Below are positions 1-9,764 of a stretch of DNA of 64,000 nt, in pieces. Location: positions 62,001 through 126,000 of the forward strand of contig NZ_JANZKY010000007.1 in the NCBI RefSeq assembly GCF_025770765.1, in the 5' to 3' direction. The translations under genes and the position numbers were made by a program. Numbering within the stretch: position 1 is the stretch's first letter; every line of letters starts with the position of its first letter. This DNA is from Propionivibrio soli (GTDB lineage Bacteria > Pseudomonadota > Gammaproteobacteria > Burkholderiales > Rhodocyclaceae). Below the pieces are notes generated by a model that had not been told where the DNA came from, did not search any database, and saw nothing but the letters and a program-made list of their open reading frames with translations.

Positions 1-161
1 AACCGAGCGGAAAATATCCCGCCGTGATCCAGTTCGCTGAGGAGATAGACGGACAGACAAGGTGATCGGTTGACAAGCGCATGTGCGCCTTAGGCACGGT
101 ATCCCGCGAACCTTTCGTGGTTTCCTGTAGAGGGACCCCTTCGCGGCGTATTTCCCCGCTC

Positions 162-614
162 TCAGGGGAGGTTCTTGCGCAAGACGCGCATCGCCGACTC
201 GCCGAAACCCAACCGGCGATAGAACCCGAGTGCCGGGGCATTGTCCTTGTCGGCGAGCAGCGTTACTCGCGGACAACCATTGGCGGCGGCCCAGGCAAGA
301 ATGTGTTCGACGAGCCGACGTCCGAGGCCAAGGCCGCGATAGGCCGCGCTGACGATCACGTCTTCGAGCAGAACCACGCGTTTGCCTTCGGCGGTACTGA
401 CCGTATGGAGCGCGTTCGCCATGCCGGCGACCTTGCCGTCGGCGCGTAGTACGAACAACTGGCCGACGGCCGGGTTGTCGAGGATCAGACGTAAGCCGTC
501 GAGCTGTTTGGCGCGCTCGGGTTTGAAGTCGCTCTCGAGCGTAAACAACTCGGCGAGCAGGTCCGCCATCGACTCGAGATCTTCGCGAGTTGCAAACTCC
601 ACTTGGGTTTTCAT
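162..614 (-). CDS. GNAT family N-acetyltransferase
   Basis: A 150-residue protein of the GNAT fold, which transfers an acetyl group from acetyl-CoA to an amine. The acetyl-CoA pyrophosphate loop is visible as R-G-L-G-L-G-R near residues 94-100, after the beta strand LLEDVIVS, and the C-terminal half ends in the usual ALGFYRRLGF block. The substrate cannot be told from sequence. It starts 25 bp downstream of modC on the same strand, so it is probably the last gene of the mod transcript. A role in molybdate metabolism is not implied by the fold. The ribosome site is weak. Positions 1-161 beyond its stop show no gene. Confidence 0.85.
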   Translation of the reverse strand: MKTQVEFATREDLESMADLLAELFTLESDFKPERAKQLDGLRLILDNPAVGQLFVLRADGKVAGMANALHTVSTAEGKRVVLLEDVIVSAAYRGLGLGRRLVEHILAWAAANGCPRVTLLADKDNAPALGFYRRLGFGESAMRVLRKNLP

Positions 615-639
615 TGTTTTTGCCTATCCGCTGTCCGTG

Positions 640-1719
640 CTATCCGATGAGGGCCACGGCCTTGATCTGCGCCCATATCGGCAGGCCTGGCCGCAGACCG
701 AGGTGCGCCGCCGAGCGCCGCGTGACGCGGGCAATCAACGGAGTTCCGGCGACGTCGAGCCGGACCAGTGCGAGGGCCGGATGTGCCTCGTCGGCTACGG
801 CGACCACATGCGCCAACAACGCGTTGAGGATGCTGGAATCGTCCCCATGGGTGTGGGCCAGACTGACGTCGCGGGCGAGGATGCGCACGCGTGCGCGGTG
901 ACCGACCGCCATGCCCGTGTCGCGAACCCAAACGCTGCCGCCGGCGAACGAGGCGCGTACGAGATGCCACTGCTCGTCGCGTTCAGCGACGACGGCGTCG
1001 ATGACCACGCCGGTGTCTTCTCCCAACCGGATCGGCAGGTCCAGCCGCGCCAGCGTTTCACCGAGCGGGCCGGAAGCGAGGGCGCGGCCGTCTTCCAGTA
1101 CCACGAGGTGATCGGCGATACGGGCGACCTCGTCGGGAGCATGGCTGACGTAGAGCACCGGCACTTCGAGCTCGTCATGCAACCGTTCGAGGTACGGGAG
1201 GATTTCCTGCTTGCGATCGTGATCGAGCGCCGCCAGCGGTTCGTCCAAAAGCAGTAGACGGGGGCTGACGGCGAGGGCGCGCGCGATCGCGACGCGGCTC
1301 CTTTCGCCCCCGGATAGACGGTCGGGTTTGCGTTCGAGCAGATGGCCGATGCCGAGCAGGTCGATCGCGTGTTCGAGGCTCACGCCTTGACCGTTGGCGA
1401 TGGTCTTCGCACGCCGCAAGCCATAACGTAGGTTGCCGAGTACCGAGAGATGCGGGAACAGGCTGGCTTCCTGGAACACGTAGCCGAGCGGGCGGCGATG
1501 CGGCGGTAACCAGGTGCGTTCGTCCTGCCACGTATCGCCGTTGATGCTCAACTTGCCGACGGGTGGCCGTTCCAGCCCCGCGATGCAGCGCAGCAGCGTC
1601 GTTTTGCCCGAACCGGAATGGCCGAACAGCACGGTCACGCCGCGTCCGGGCAGAGCAATATCGACATCCAGGCCAAAGCCGGGCCAGGCGAGCTGGAAGC
1701 GCGCTTGGATTCGGTTCAT
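640..1719 (-). CDS. modC: Molybdate ABC transporter ATP-binding protein ModC
   Basis: ATPase subunit of the ModABC molybdate importer, on the inner face of the membrane. The 359 residues show Walker [10 protein letters not shown] (about 34-42), the signature [15 protein letters not shown], Walker [13 protein letters not shown], and a C-terminal TOBE/MOP domain of about 70 residues (from around 290) that binds molybdate in this family. Length is normal for ModC. It begins one base after the modB stop, so the two are translationally coupled in a modE-modA-modB-modC order. Nitrogenase needs Mo for FeMo-co, which fits the adjacent nif genes. Confidence 0.96.
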   Translation of the reverse strand: MNRIQARFQLAWPGFGLDVDIALPGRGVTVLFGHSGSGKTTLLRCIAGLERPPVGKLSINGDTWQDERTWLPPHRRPLGYVFQEASLFPHLSVLGNLRYGLRRAKTIANGQGVSLEHAIDLLGIGHLLERKPDRLSGGERSRVAIARALAVSPRLLLLDEPLAALDHDRKQEILPYLERLHDELEVPVLYVSHAPDEVARIADHLVVLEDGRALASGPLGETLARLDLPIRLGEDTGVVIDAVVAERDEQWHLVRASFAGGSVWVRDTGMAVGHRARVRILARDVSLAHTHGDDSSILNALLAHVVAVADEAHPALALVRLDVAGTPLIARVTRRSAAHLGLRPGLPIWAQIKAVALIG

Positions 1720-1720
1720 C

Positions 1721-2398
1721 TCAGGCCCCCTTCCTTGCGCCCGGCCGCCAGGCGTAGAGCGCGAGCAGCACGAGGAAGGCGAATACCAGCATGACCGCCG
1801 ACAGCCGATGCGCCGACGCGTATTCGAACGCTTCGACGTGATCGTAGATTTGTACCGACGCGACGCGCGTGACGCCGGGGAGGTTGCCGCCGATCATCAG
1901 CACGACGCCGAACTCGCCGACAGTGTGCGCGAAGGTGAGCACCGACGCGGTCAAAAACCCCGGCAACGCCAGCGGCACGGCGACGGTGAAGAAGGCGTCG
2001 AGCGGCGAGGCACGCAGCGTCGCCGCTACCTCAAGCGGGCGTTCGCCGATGCTTTCGAACGCCGTCTGCAACGGTTGCACCATGAACGGCAGCGAGTAGA
2101 AGACGGAAGCGACGACGAGTCCCCAGAAGGTGAAGGGCAGCCGTCCGAGGCCAAGCGCTTCGGTCAACTGCCCGATCGGGCCGTGCGGTCCCATGACGAG
2201 TAGCAGGTAGAAGCCGAGCACCGATGGCGGCAGCACCAGCGGCAGGGCGACGATGGCGGCGATCGGTCCTTTCCAGCGGCAACGCGTACGTGCCAGCCAC
2301 CAGGCGATCGGCGTACCGATCAGCAGCAGGATCGTCGTGACGACCGCGGCCAAGCGGACGGTGAGCCAGAGAGCCTGAAGTTCGTCGGAGGTGAGCAT
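1721..2398 (-). CDS. modB: Molybdate ABC transporter permease ModB
   Basis: Membrane channel subunit of the molybdate importer. The 225-residue protein has about five hydrophobic helices, the first at about residues 10-35, and the EAA-type loop ([25 protein letters not shown]) that docks with ModC. Length is typical of ModB. It lies 30 bp after modA and one base before modC, as expected for one transport operon. Confidence 0.95.
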   Translation of the reverse strand: MLTSDELQALWLTVRLAAVVTTILLLIGTPIAWWLARTRCRWKGPIAAIVALPLVLPPSVLGFYLLLVMGPHGPIGQLTEALGLGRLPFTFWGLVVASVFYSLPFMVQPLQTAFESIGERPLEVAATLRASPLDAFFTVAVPLALPGFLTASVLTFAHTVGEFGVVLMIGGNLPGVTRVASVQIYDHVEAFEYASAHRLSAVMLVFAFLVLLALYAWRPGARKGA

Positions 2399-2428
2399 GC
2401 GTTGTAGTGGTGAGCCGCGCAGCGGCGG

Positions 2429-3223
<795 letters not shown>

Positions 3224-4030
3224 TTATGCGCCAACGGCGAGAATGACGTGCGAGGCCTTGATCAGCGCGCACGCACGCTTGCCTTCCTTGAGACCCAATT
3301 CGCGGATGCTCTCGTTGGTGATCGTCGCGACCACCAGCTTGCCGCCCGGTAGTTCAATGACGACTTCGCCGTTGATCGCGCCTTCGTGGCAGCGGACGAC
3401 GGTGCCGCACAGGCGATTGCGGGCGCTCGTCTTCAACGAATCGTCCGTAGTCACGATCACCCACGGCGCCTTTACCAGGGCGTAGGCTTCCATCCCTTCG
3501 ACGAGGCCGAGATGCTCGGTGCTTTCGTTGGTGATTACCGCCGCAATCTCGTCGCCGCCGCCGATGTCGAGGATGATCTCGGCGCTGATCGGTCCGTGCT
3601 TCACCGACTTGATCTTGCCGAGGAACTGGTTGCGGGCACTTGTTTTCATGTCGAATCTCCTGATGAGTTGGTAGTACTGTTCAAAGTCGTCCATGATCTG
3701 GCCGAGTGCCGCGAGCACTCTTTCACGTTCCTTCTCCAGGCGTCGGTAGGCGTTGACCACGCGACGTCCGTAGGTCGTGAGGTGCGTACCGCCGCCGTGG
3801 CGGCCGCCGGTCTGACGTTCCACGACCGGCTGCTCCGATAGGTTGTTCATGGTTTCAACGGCTTGCCAGGCCGCCTTGTAGCTCATTCCCATCGCCGCCG
3901 CCGCGCTGGTAATCGATCCGGTGGCGTCGATGCGCTCAAGTAGTTCCAGGTGATCCCAACGCCGCCCGCGAGGAAGCGGCAAGGATGGCGCTTTCGCCGT
4001 GGTTTTCATCGCGGTTGGCGCTGTGTTCAT
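3224..4030 (-). CDS. modE: Molybdate-responsive regulator ModE
   Basis: Transcription factor that binds molybdate and represses mod genes, and in other bacteria activates Mo-enzyme genes. The winged-helix domain (about residues 20-95 of the longer reading) has the LysR-like HTH SITSAAAAMGMSYKAAWQAVETM. It is followed by two tandem TOBE/MOP domains starting SARNQFLGKI and SARNRLCGTV, the normal ModE layout. I chose the ATG at 4030 (268 residues) because AAAGGA lies about 10 bases upstream. A GTG at 4054 would add 8 residues but would reach the ModE-type box at 4061-4085. That box just upstream implies autoregulation. Confidence 0.93.
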   Translation of the reverse strand: MNTAPTAMKTTAKAPSLPLPRGRRWDHLELLERIDATGSITSAAAAMGMSYKAAWQAVETMNNLSEQPVVERQTGGRHGGGTHLTTYGRRVVNAYRRLEKERERVLAALGQIMDDFEQYYQLIRRFDMKTSARNQFLGKIKSVKHGPISAEIILDIGGGDEIAAVITNESTEHLGLVEGMEAYALVKAPWVIVTTDDSLKTSARNRLCGTVVRCHEGAINGEVVIELPGGKLVVATITNESIRELGLKEGKRACALIKASHVILAVGA

Positions 4031-4060
4031 CGTGCAATCGTCCTTTCCTGACACTTATTT

Positions 4061-4085
4061 CGTTATTACCATAGACGACATAACG
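4061..4085. promoter_or_regulatory. Putative ModE-binding box
   Basis: CGTTAT at 4061-4066 and ATAACG at 4080-4085 form an inverted repeat separated by 13 bases, about 30 bp upstream of the modE ATG. The half-sites match those of the E. coli modA operator as I recall it (CGTTAT...ACATAACG, spacing 12). The one-base longer spacer is the main reservation. Likely role: Mo-dependent repression of modE-modABC. Confidence 0.65.
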
Positions 4086-4122
4086 CTAGCAACAAGAATG
4101 CCGGAATTCGAACCCGGCTGTC

Positions 4123-4731
4123 CTAAAGTGCAACATCCTCCGGACCGAAACAGAGCCGAAAGTCGCAGCAGTCGGCGCAATGGGGCGACTTGCAGATGAG
4201 CACGCCGGCACGCTCGCAGAGTTGGCGGTAGAAGAATTTCTTCCACTTCATGTCGTTTACGTTCAAGGCAGCGAGCGTCGGGAAGTGCGCCCGCATCAGC
4301 GCCGAAAGAACGGCGCGGTTTGGCAATCCCATGTCCTGCCAGAGATGGTTCTCGCCCATCGCCGCGGTGGCGATCGCGCAGGCGAGCCATCTTTCGCCGT
4401 CGTCGTCGGTCGCTCGGTGATCGAGCAGCAACGCGACCAGATCGTCGAATTCGTCGAATGCCTCGAATCCGTCGACCGCGTGGATCTCTTGGACGCCTTC
4501 GTGGGTAAAGGTGGGCCCGGAATCATTGTCAGGGACCCCGCTCGCGCCGTCGGCCGAGAAATACTCGTCAAGCATGGATCGGAAGTCCGCCTCGCCGAGG
4601 CCACGGATCAGCGGCCGGCGATTGCAATGAAGGGATTGCCGGATGACGCCGGCAAACGCGAGCGCTGCCGGGTCGTCGAGGTATCGCACGCGAAGCCTCA
4701 ATCCGGTCGAGCCGGTGTTTGCGGAAGGCAT
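4123..4731 (-). CDS. nifQ: Nitrogenase molybdenum-donor protein NifQ
   Basis: NifQ carries an Fe-S cluster and delivers Mo to the NifEN/NifH complex during FeMo-co assembly. The diagnostic C-terminal motif C-x4-C-x2-C-x5-C is intact ([15 protein letters not shown], about 12 residues before the end), preceded by the family's [16 protein letters not shown] block. The open frame extends to ATGs at 4776 and 4833. I chose the ATG at 4731 (202 residues) because a -24/-12 promoter predicts transcription from about 4777, which would exclude 4833 and make 4776 leaderless. None of the starts has a strong ribosome site, so the N terminus is uncertain. It diverges from nifE and is followed by modE. Confidence 0.9.
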   Translation of the reverse strand: MPSANTGSTGLRLRVRYLDDPAALAFAGVIRQSLHCNRRPLIRGLGEADFRSMLDEYFSADGASGVPDNDSGPTFTHEGVQEIHAVDGFEAFDEFDDLVALLLDHRATDDDGERWLACAIATAAMGENHLWQDMGLPNRAVLSALMRAHFPTLAALNVNDMKWKKFFYRQLCERAGVLICKSPHCADCCDFRLCFGPEDVAL

Positions 4732-4787
4732 AGGGTCCGGCGCGGTGGCGCGCAGCGATGTTTGCCAAGTCTCCATGTCCGGGCACG

Positions 4788-4803
4788 AGCAAGAAACCTT
4801 CCA
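4788..4803 (-). promoter_or_regulatory. Putative sigma-54 promoter of nifQ
   Basis: On the minus strand the sequence reads TGGAAGG-TTTC-TTGCT, with GG and GC exactly 10 bases apart. The consensus is TGGCACG-N4-TTGCW. The -12 element is perfect and the -24 element matches 5 of 7. Predicted transcription start is about 4777. NifA-type sites lie 68-125 bp upstream of that start. Confidence 0.65.
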
Positions 4804-4844
4804 GGCGGAAATACCCACCCCAAGCCGCTGCATCGTCGTTCGAA

Positions 4845-4860
4845 TGTCGGGTTTCGCACA
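4845..4860. promoter_or_regulatory. NifA upstream activator site 1 (TGT-N10-ACA)
   Basis: A perfect TGT-N10-ACA, the binding site of the nif enhancer protein NifA. It lies 68-83 bp upstream of the predicted nifQ start and 111-126 bp upstream of the predicted nifE start, within normal enhancer range for both divergent promoters. Confidence 0.8.
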
Positions 4861-4886
4861 ATGCGGCGTTCCGCGGGCGCGGTGTC

Positions 4887-4902
4887 TGTCGCGATCGGAA
4901 CA
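4887..4902. promoter_or_regulatory. NifA upstream activator site 2 (TGT-N10-ACA)
   Basis: A second perfect TGT-N10-ACA, 42 bp (about four helical turns) from site 1 and so on the same face of the DNA. It lies 69-84 bp upstream of the predicted nifE start and 110-125 bp upstream of the predicted nifQ start. Confidence 0.8.
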
Positions 4903-4944
4903 AAATCCGCAGCACTCTTGGCTTCCCGCTCAGGATTCCGGCCG

Positions 4945-4960
4945 TGGCACGGGCATTGCA
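4945..4960 (+). promoter_or_regulatory. Sigma-54 promoter of the nifENX operon
   Basis: TGGCACG-GGCA-TTGCA is a full match to the -24/-12 consensus, with GG and GC 10 bases apart. The predicted start is about 4971, so the leader is only about 14 bases and the GAAAGGA ribosome site of nifE (4972-4978) lies at its 5' end. Confidence 0.92.
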
Positions 4961-4984
4961 TTGAGCCGTGCGAAAGGATTCCGC

Positions 4985-6391
4985 ATGAAGACGAGCGAAA
5001 TAGCGGTCCTGCTCAACGAGCCGGCCTGCGCCCACAATGCGAAGGAGAAATCGGGCTGCTCCCGTCCGAAGCCGGGAGCCACGGCGGGTGGTTGCTCGTT
5101 CGACGGCGCGCAGATCGCGCTGCTGCCGATCGCCGACGTTGCCCACATCGTGCATGGGCCGATCGCGTGTGCCGGCAACTCGTGGGACAACCGTGGAGCG
5201 CGCACGACGGGCCGTGCGCTATATCGCGTCGGCATGACGACGGACCTCACGGAACAGGATATTGTCATGGGCCGAGGGGAGAAGCGGCTTTTCCATGCCA
5301 TCCGGCAGGCCGTCGACACCTACGCCCCGGAAGCCGTCTTCGTCTATGCGACCTGCGTGACGGCGATGATCGGCGACGACCTGGAGGCCGTCTGCAAAGC
5401 GGCATCGGGGCATTGGGGCGTTCCCGTCGTGCCGGTGGATTGCGCCGGGTTCTATGGCACGAAGAATCTGGGCAACCGCATCGCCGGCGAGGCGATCGTG
5501 CGGCACGTGATCGGCACACGCGAGCCGGACCCCGTACCGGAATCCGCGCAGCGGCCGGGAATCCAAGTGCACGACGTGAGCCTGATCGGCGAATACAACA
5601 TCGCCGGCGAGTTCTGGCAGGTCGCGCCGCTCTTCGACGAGCTGGGCCTGCGCATCATCGGCTCGCTTTCGGGCGACGCGCGTTATCGCGATATCCAGAC
5701 GATGCACCGGGCCGAAGCGAGCATGGTGGTGTGCGCCAAGGCGCTGCTCAATGTCGCGCGCAAGGTCCAGGGACGCTGGCGCGTGCCTTTTTTTGAAGGC
5801 AGCTTCTATGGGGTCGCCGATACGTCGCAGGCGTTTCGCGATTTCGCCCGTCTCATCGGCGATGACGATCTCTCGAAGCGCACCGAGGCGCTGATCGCGC
5901 GCGAGGAAGCGGCGATCGACGCACAGCTCGAACCGTGGCGCGAGCGATTGCGCGGTAAACGCGCCTTGCTGTACACCGGCGGCGTCAAGTCCTGGTCGGT
6001 CGTGTCGGCGCTTCAGGACCTCGGCATGGAGGTCGTGGCCACGGGCACCCGCAAGTCGACGGCGGAGGACAAGGCGCGCATCCGCGAGTTGATGGGCGAC
6101 GATGCACGGATGCTCGACGAGGGAGGCCCCGCGACGTTGCTCGGCACCTACGAGGAGTACGGCGCGGACATCCTGATCGCCGGCGGCCGCAATCTGTACA
6201 CGGCGCTCAAAGCGCGCATTCCCTTTCTCGATATCAACCAGGAACGGGAATTCGGTTACGCAGGCTATGCCGGCATGCTCGAACTTGCGCGTCAGCTCGC
6301 GCTGACCATCGAGAGCCCCGTATGGCGGGCGGTACGCCGGCCGGCGCCGTGGGCGGCGGAACGCGTGGCGGGAATTCCGTTGAACGCCTAA
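4985..6391 (+). CDS. nifE: Nitrogenase FeMo-cofactor scaffold subunit NifE
   Basis: Alpha-type subunit of the NifEN scaffold, on which the NifB-co precursor matures into FeMo-co. The ATG at 4985 gives 468 residues, normal for NifE, and is preceded by GAAAGGA. The reading frame stays open upstream to 4643, but that part overlaps the divergent promoter region and nifQ. Conserved cluster-ligand cysteines are visible at about residues 37 (GGCSFDGA) and 62 ([11 protein letters not shown]), and the [12 protein letters not shown] block follows. NifE resembles NifD. It is the first gene of the nif operon driven by the promoter at 4945. Confidence 0.97.
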   Translation: MKTSEIAVLLNEPACAHNAKEKSGCSRPKPGATAGGCSFDGAQIALLPIADVAHIVHGPIACAGNSWDNRGARTTGRALYRVGMTTDLTEQDIVMGRGEKRLFHAIRQAVDTYAPEAVFVYATCVTAMIGDDLEAVCKAASGHWGVPVVPVDCAGFYGTKNLGNRIAGEAIVRHVIGTREPDPVPESAQRPGIQVHDVSLIGEYNIAGEFWQVAPLFDELGLRIIGSLSGDARYRDIQTMHRAEASMVVCAKALLNVARKVQGRWRVPFFEGSFYGVADTSQAFRDFARLIGDDDLSKRTEALIAREEAAIDAQLEPWRERLRGKRALLYTGGVKSWSVVSALQDLGMEVVATGTRKSTAEDKARIRELMGDDARMLDEGGPATLLGTYEEYGADILIAGGRNLYTALKARIPFLDINQEREFGYAGYAGMLELARQLALTIESPVWRAVRRPAPWAAERVAGIPLNA

Positions 6392-6424
6392 AGACATCGA
6401 AACGACCGGGAGGCGAGGAGCGTC

Positions 6425-7807
6425 ATGGCCGAAGTGATCAAGCGCAGCAAAGCGCTGGCGGTAAACCCGCTCAAGGCGAGCCAGCCCGTCGGCGCCGCAC
6501 TCGCCTTCCTCGGGTTGCGCCACGCGATCCCGATGCTGCATGGCTCGCAGGGATGCACGGCATTCGGCAAGGTCTTCTTCGTGCGCCATTTCCGCGAGCC
6601 GATTCCACTGCAAACGACGGCAATGGATCAGGTATCGACCGTCATGAGCGCGGATGAAAATGTCATCGAAGGGCTGCGGACGCTGTGTGAAAAGAACCGG
6701 CCCGACGTCATCGGACTGCCCACCACCTGCCTCTCGGAGGCGCAGGGTACGGATATCCGACGCCTGGTCCGCGAGTTCCGCGCGCGCCATCCCGAGTTTG
6801 ACCGCGTGTCGGTCGTTCCGGTCAACACGCCGGACTACGTGGGATGCCTGGAATCGGGGTTCGCCTTGGCGCTCGAAGCCATCATCGATGATCTTGTCCC
6901 CCAGACGCGCCATGGGGGGCGTCGTCGGCGGCAGGTGAACATCCTTGCGTCGTCGATGCTCACGCCGGGCGACGTCGAGGCGATCAAGGAGTGGGTCGAG
7001 ACATTTGGCCTGCGACCGGTGGTTCTGCCGGATATCGGCGACGCGCTCGACGGACATTTGATCGACAAGGCGTTCAGCGCGCTGACCATCGGCGGCACGC
7101 CGCGTTCGGAGATCGAGGCGATGGGCGATTCCGTTGCCACCCTGGTCGTCGGCCGCTCGCTGGCGCGGGCCGCCGACCTGCTCAAGGAGAAAACCGGGGT
7201 GCCGGACTACCGTTTCGACCATCTGATGGGCCTGGATGCCGGCGACGCCTTCACGCAAATACTCGCCGACCTCTCCGGGCAGCCGGTTCCCGAACGGATC
7301 GAGCGGCAACGTGCGCAATTGCAGGACGCGATGGTCGACACGCATTTCATGCTCGGCTTCACGCGCATCGCGCTCGCGCTTGACCCGGACCTGCTGCTCG
7401 GTTTTGCGTCCTTTTTCTCGGGGCTGGGCGCCGAAATCGTCGCCGCCGTCGCTCCCGCGCGTGCCGAGGCGCTCGCCGACATCCTCTGCGATGCCGTCCA
7501 GATCGGCGACCTCGAGGACCTGGAAAACCTGGCACGGCGTACGGGCGCCCAACTCGTCGTATCCAATTCGCACGCCGTGCAGGTCGCCGAGCGCCTCAGC
7601 ATCCCTCTGCTGCGTGCCGGCTTCCCGCAGTACGACTGCGTCGGCGGCTATGCACGCGGCTGGGTGGGATACCGTCATGCGCGGCAGACGCTGTTCGACA
7701 TCGCCAACCTCATCCTGGGGCAGCACCATGGCATCCCGGCCTATCGATCGATCTACCGCAACGAACCGGAACCGGCGCGTGCTGGCGCTGGCCTGGCCCG
7801 GCACTGA
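6425..7807 (+). CDS. nifN: Nitrogenase FeMo-cofactor scaffold subunit NifN
   Basis: Beta-type partner of NifE in the FeMo-co scaffold, related to NifK. It has 460 residues, with the family landmarks [18 protein letters not shown] near the N terminus, [21 protein letters not shown] with its cluster cysteine, and the [11 protein letters not shown] block. A GGGAGG/GAGGAG ribosome region precedes the ATG, 33 bp after nifE. Confidence 0.96.
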   Translation: MAEVIKRSKALAVNPLKASQPVGAALAFLGLRHAIPMLHGSQGCTAFGKVFFVRHFREPIPLQTTAMDQVSTVMSADENVIEGLRTLCEKNRPDVIGLPTTCLSEAQGTDIRRLVREFRARHPEFDRVSVVPVNTPDYVGCLESGFALALEAIIDDLVPQTRHGGRRRRQVNILASSMLTPGDVEAIKEWVETFGLRPVVLPDIGDALDGHLIDKAFSALTIGGTPRSEIEAMGDSVATLVVGRSLARAADLLKEKTGVPDYRFDHLMGLDAGDAFTQILADLSGQPVPERIERQRAQLQDAMVDTHFMLGFTRIALALDPDLLLGFASFFSGLGAEIVAAVAPARAEALADILCDAVQIGDLEDLENLARRTGAQLVVSNSHAVQVAERLSIPLLRAGFPQYDCVGGYARGWVGYRHARQTLFDIANLILGQHHGIPAYRSIYRNEPEPARAGAGLARH

Positions 7808-7820
7808 GGCGACGCCAGCC

Positions 7821-8348
7821 ATGTTCAAGGTCGCCTTTGCCACCGACGACCGGGTCTCGGTCAATCAGCATTTCGGGGCCGCCGCCGGATTTGCCATCTA
7901 TGCGCTCGATGCCGAACGCGGCCGGCTCGTCCAAGCGGTCGAGTTCGCCGATGCTACCGAAGCGGCGCCGGGAGCCGAGTCCGCCTACGCCTGTCCCGAT
8001 CCGCGCGCCGACTCCGGATCCACTGCCGTCGACCACGCGGTAGATCGGGGAGAAATACCGGAAGCAGCCAACCGGCGCAACGAGGGCCGGCTCGACGAGA
8101 AGATCCGCGCTCTGGCGGGTTGTGCAGCGGTCTATTGCCTGGCCGTTGGAGCATCGGCGGTACGGCAGTTGTTGGCGGAAGGCATCCAGCCGATCCGGCT
8201 TGCCGACGAAACGGCCATCGAGTTGATCGTGCGCCAGTTGTGCGCCGCGATCCGTTCCGGCGGCGTCGCGTGGATCGACCGGCTGACGCAGCGTCCGGCC
8301 GATGCGGCACGTTTCGAACGCATGGCGGCGGAGGGCTGGCAGGAATGA
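7821..8348 (+). CDS. nifX: FeMo-cofactor carrier protein NifX
   Basis: Small cofactor-binding protein of the dinitrogenase iron-molybdenum cofactor family, which holds NifB-co or FeMo-co intermediates for NifEN. The ATG at 7821 opens MFKVAFATDDRVSVNQHFG, the typical NifX start, and the C-terminal half has GCAAVYCLAVGASAVRQLL. At 175 residues it is somewhat longer than common NifX proteins. The extra length seems to lie in a polar segment around residues 50-95. Its stop overlaps the next start (ATGA). Confidence 0.92.
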   Translation: MFKVAFATDDRVSVNQHFGAAAGFAIYALDAERGRLVQAVEFADATEAAPGAESAYACPDPRADSGSTAVDHAVDRGEIPEAANRRNEGRLDEKIRALAGCAAVYCLAVGASAVRQLLAEGIQPIRLADETAIELIVRQLCAAIRSGGVAWIDRLTQRPADAARFERMAAEGWQE

Positions 8349-8800
8349 ACCCGCGTACGCTCTGCGCCGAACGCCGAGGCGAAGTGATCGCCATCGACCA
8401 CGGCCTTGCCCGCATCCGGCTCGAACCAGCCGGGGCATGCAACGGTTGCGCGAGCCGCGGCGGGTGCGCTTCGACCGTCTCGGCCCCTCCGGTCGTCAGC
8501 CTGCCGGTGCCGCCGGGGACAGCGGTCGGCCGACGGGTGACGTTGTCTCTGCCGGAGACGTCGCTCGTGGCAGCCGCGCTCCTCGGCTACCTGCTGCCGG
8601 GGGTGTGTCTCCTGCTCGGCGCGTTGGGGGCGAATCTCTACTCGCCCGGCGATGCCAGTGCGGTCGCCGGCGCGGGCGCCGGTTTCGCGGCCGGCATTCT
8701 GATCGCGAGACTTATCCACCGTGGCTTTCCGGGCAGCGCGCTGGTGCTCGAAAGGCCGGTCCCTTATCCATTGCCTTCAACCCCTGGAGATCACTCATGA
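8345..8800 (+). CDS. RseC/MucC-like membrane redox protein within the nif operon
   Basis: A 151-residue protein of the RseC/MucC type. The N-terminal half carries C-x2-C-x5-C (CNGCASRGGC, about residues 28-37), the pattern found in E. coli RseC. Two hydrophobic helices follow (about 78-100 and 104-125), with a short tail. RseC belongs to the SoxR-reducing/Rnf-like system, so a link to electron transfer or Rnf is possible here but is inference. It overlaps nifX by ATGA and ends inside the next start (ATGA), so it is translationally coupled within nifX-DUF269. In the published nif clusters I know, nifX is usually followed directly by DUF269. Confidence 0.8.
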   Translation: MNPRTLCAERRGEVIAIDHGLARIRLEPAGACNGCASRGGCASTVSAPPVVSLPVPPGTAVGRRVTLSLPETSLVAAALLGYLLPGVCLLLGALGANLYSPGDASAVAGAGAGFAAGILIARLIHRGFPGSALVLERPVPYPLPSTPGDHS

Positions 8801-9264
8801 GCGCAAGCCTCGCGCCCTTCGCCGATCCGGTGCTTGACACCGATTTCATCCTCGAAATGGTTCGCCAGATGCGTGCCCTCGACACCTACGGCCGGCTCGA
8901 CGGCCAACCCGTTGATCAATTGCTCGCCGGTTTTGTGCTCACCAAGGCGCGCAAGGCCGAAATACCGCTCATCGGCGATCCCGACGAGACAACGCTGGCC
9001 CGGGTCCGCGCTTTCTATAACGCCATCGCGGTTCTGATCGAGAAGGAGTGCGGGCTGATGGCCAAGGCGCTCGTCCATTTGAGCCACGAAGGTTTCGGTC
9101 GCGGGTTGATCATCGTCGGCAAGCTGGTCGTTCTCGACCGGACCCTGCGCGACGTGCATCGCTTCGGCTTCGAGAGCCTTTCGAAAATGAAGAACGAGGC
9201 GGACAAATACCTGGCCGTCGCCCTTGAGATCGTCGGCAAGTACCCGGACGTCGCCGGGCTTTAA
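8797..9264 (+). CDS. NifX-associated nitrogen fixation protein (DUF269)
   Basis: A 155-residue protein of the DUF269 family, which almost always follows nifX in Mo-nitrogenase clusters. Exact biochemical role is not settled. Landmarks are FILEMVRQMRALDTYGRLDG near residues 16-35 and the C-terminal FGFESLSKMKNEADKYLAVAL. The start overlaps the RseC-like stop. The small DUF683 protein that often follows DUF269 is not present before fdxB. Confidence 0.92.
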   Translation: MSASLAPFADPVLDTDFILEMVRQMRALDTYGRLDGQPVDQLLAGFVLTKARKAEIPLIGDPDETTLARVRAFYNAIAVLIEKECGLMAKALVHLSHEGFGRGLIIVGKLVVLDRTLRDVHRFGFESLSKMKNEADKYLAVALEIVGKYPDVAGL

Positions 9265-9356
9265 ACATCGCGGCGGGGGCGGGGCCGCCGGGCCGAGCCA
9301 CCGACGGCGCGCCACGCAAAAAGCAAGAGGATTTCTCGCAACTGAAAGGAAATGAA

Positions 9357-9659
9357 ATGGAAAACATCACCGGCTTGACCCTGGGCGGTGGCGTCTGGAC
9401 GCCCGAGTTCGCCACCGTCCTCGACCCCAAGAAGTGCATAGGCTGCGGGCGCTGCTTCAAGGTCTGCCCGCGCGACGTGCTCGATCTCATCGATCGCGGT
9501 GAGGACATGGAACTCGACGACGATGAGGACTACGACGAGGACGACACCGCCTCCGTGATGACGCTCGCCAATCCGCGCGACTGCATCGGCTGCGGTGCCT
9601 GCGGGCGCGTTTGCCCGAAAGGGTGCTACAGCTACGCGGCGATGCCGGTCCAGCCTTAG
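9357..9659 (+). CDS. fdxB: Nif-specific ferredoxin III (FdxB type, 2x[4Fe-4S])
   Basis: A 100-residue ferredoxin with two cluster motifs, CIGCGRCFKVCP (about 24-35) and CIGCGACGRVCP (about 79-90). They are separated by an acidic linker rich in Asp/Glu (about 45-65), as seen in FdxB proteins of diazotrophs. It probably carries electrons for cofactor assembly or nitrogenase. AAAGGA precedes the ATG by about 7 bases. It starts 92 bp after DUF269 with no promoter signal visible in that gap. Confidence 0.93.
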   Translation: MENITGLTLGGGVWTPEFATVLDPKKCIGCGRCFKVCPRDVLDLIDRGEDMELDDDEDYDEDDTASVMTLANPRDCIGCGACGRVCPKGCYSYAAMPVQP

Positions 9660-9674
9660 GCGGGATAGGCGGGC

Positions 9675-9692
9675 CCCTCCCTGAGCGGAGGG
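9675..9692 (+). other. Hairpin between fdxB and nifU
   Basis: CCCTCC-CTGAGC-GGAGGG forms a 6-bp GC stem with a 6-base loop, 15 bp after fdxB. There is no U-tract, so it is more likely an mRNA stability or processing element than a full terminator. No -24/-12 promoter was found before nifU. Confidence 0.45.
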
Positions 9693-9764
9693 AGCGGTTG
9701 TAGTCGGAAGCCCGGTGCGTTGTGCCGGCACGGTTGAACAGCGTTTGCGCAAAGGAGCCACGCC

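Noticed and set aside
4096-4113. T-arm-like sequence on the minus strand (GGGTTCGAATTCC with pairing flanks), suggesting a tRNA 3' end or att site
   Set aside because: nifQ coding sequence begins only about 10 bases upstream on that strand, so there is no room for the rest of a tRNA and no matching acceptor strand. Probably chance.
5219-7864. 881-codon open frame on the minus strand across nifE and nifN
   Set aside because: It is antisense to well-supported nif genes, its product is Arg/Asp/His-rich without domains, and such frames are common opposite GC-rich genes.
9660-9764. Searched for a separate sigma-54 promoter for nifUS
   Set aside because: CGGCACGG is present, but there is no GC element 10 bases downstream of a GG, so the spacing rule fails. 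nifUS is probably read from the nifE promoter.
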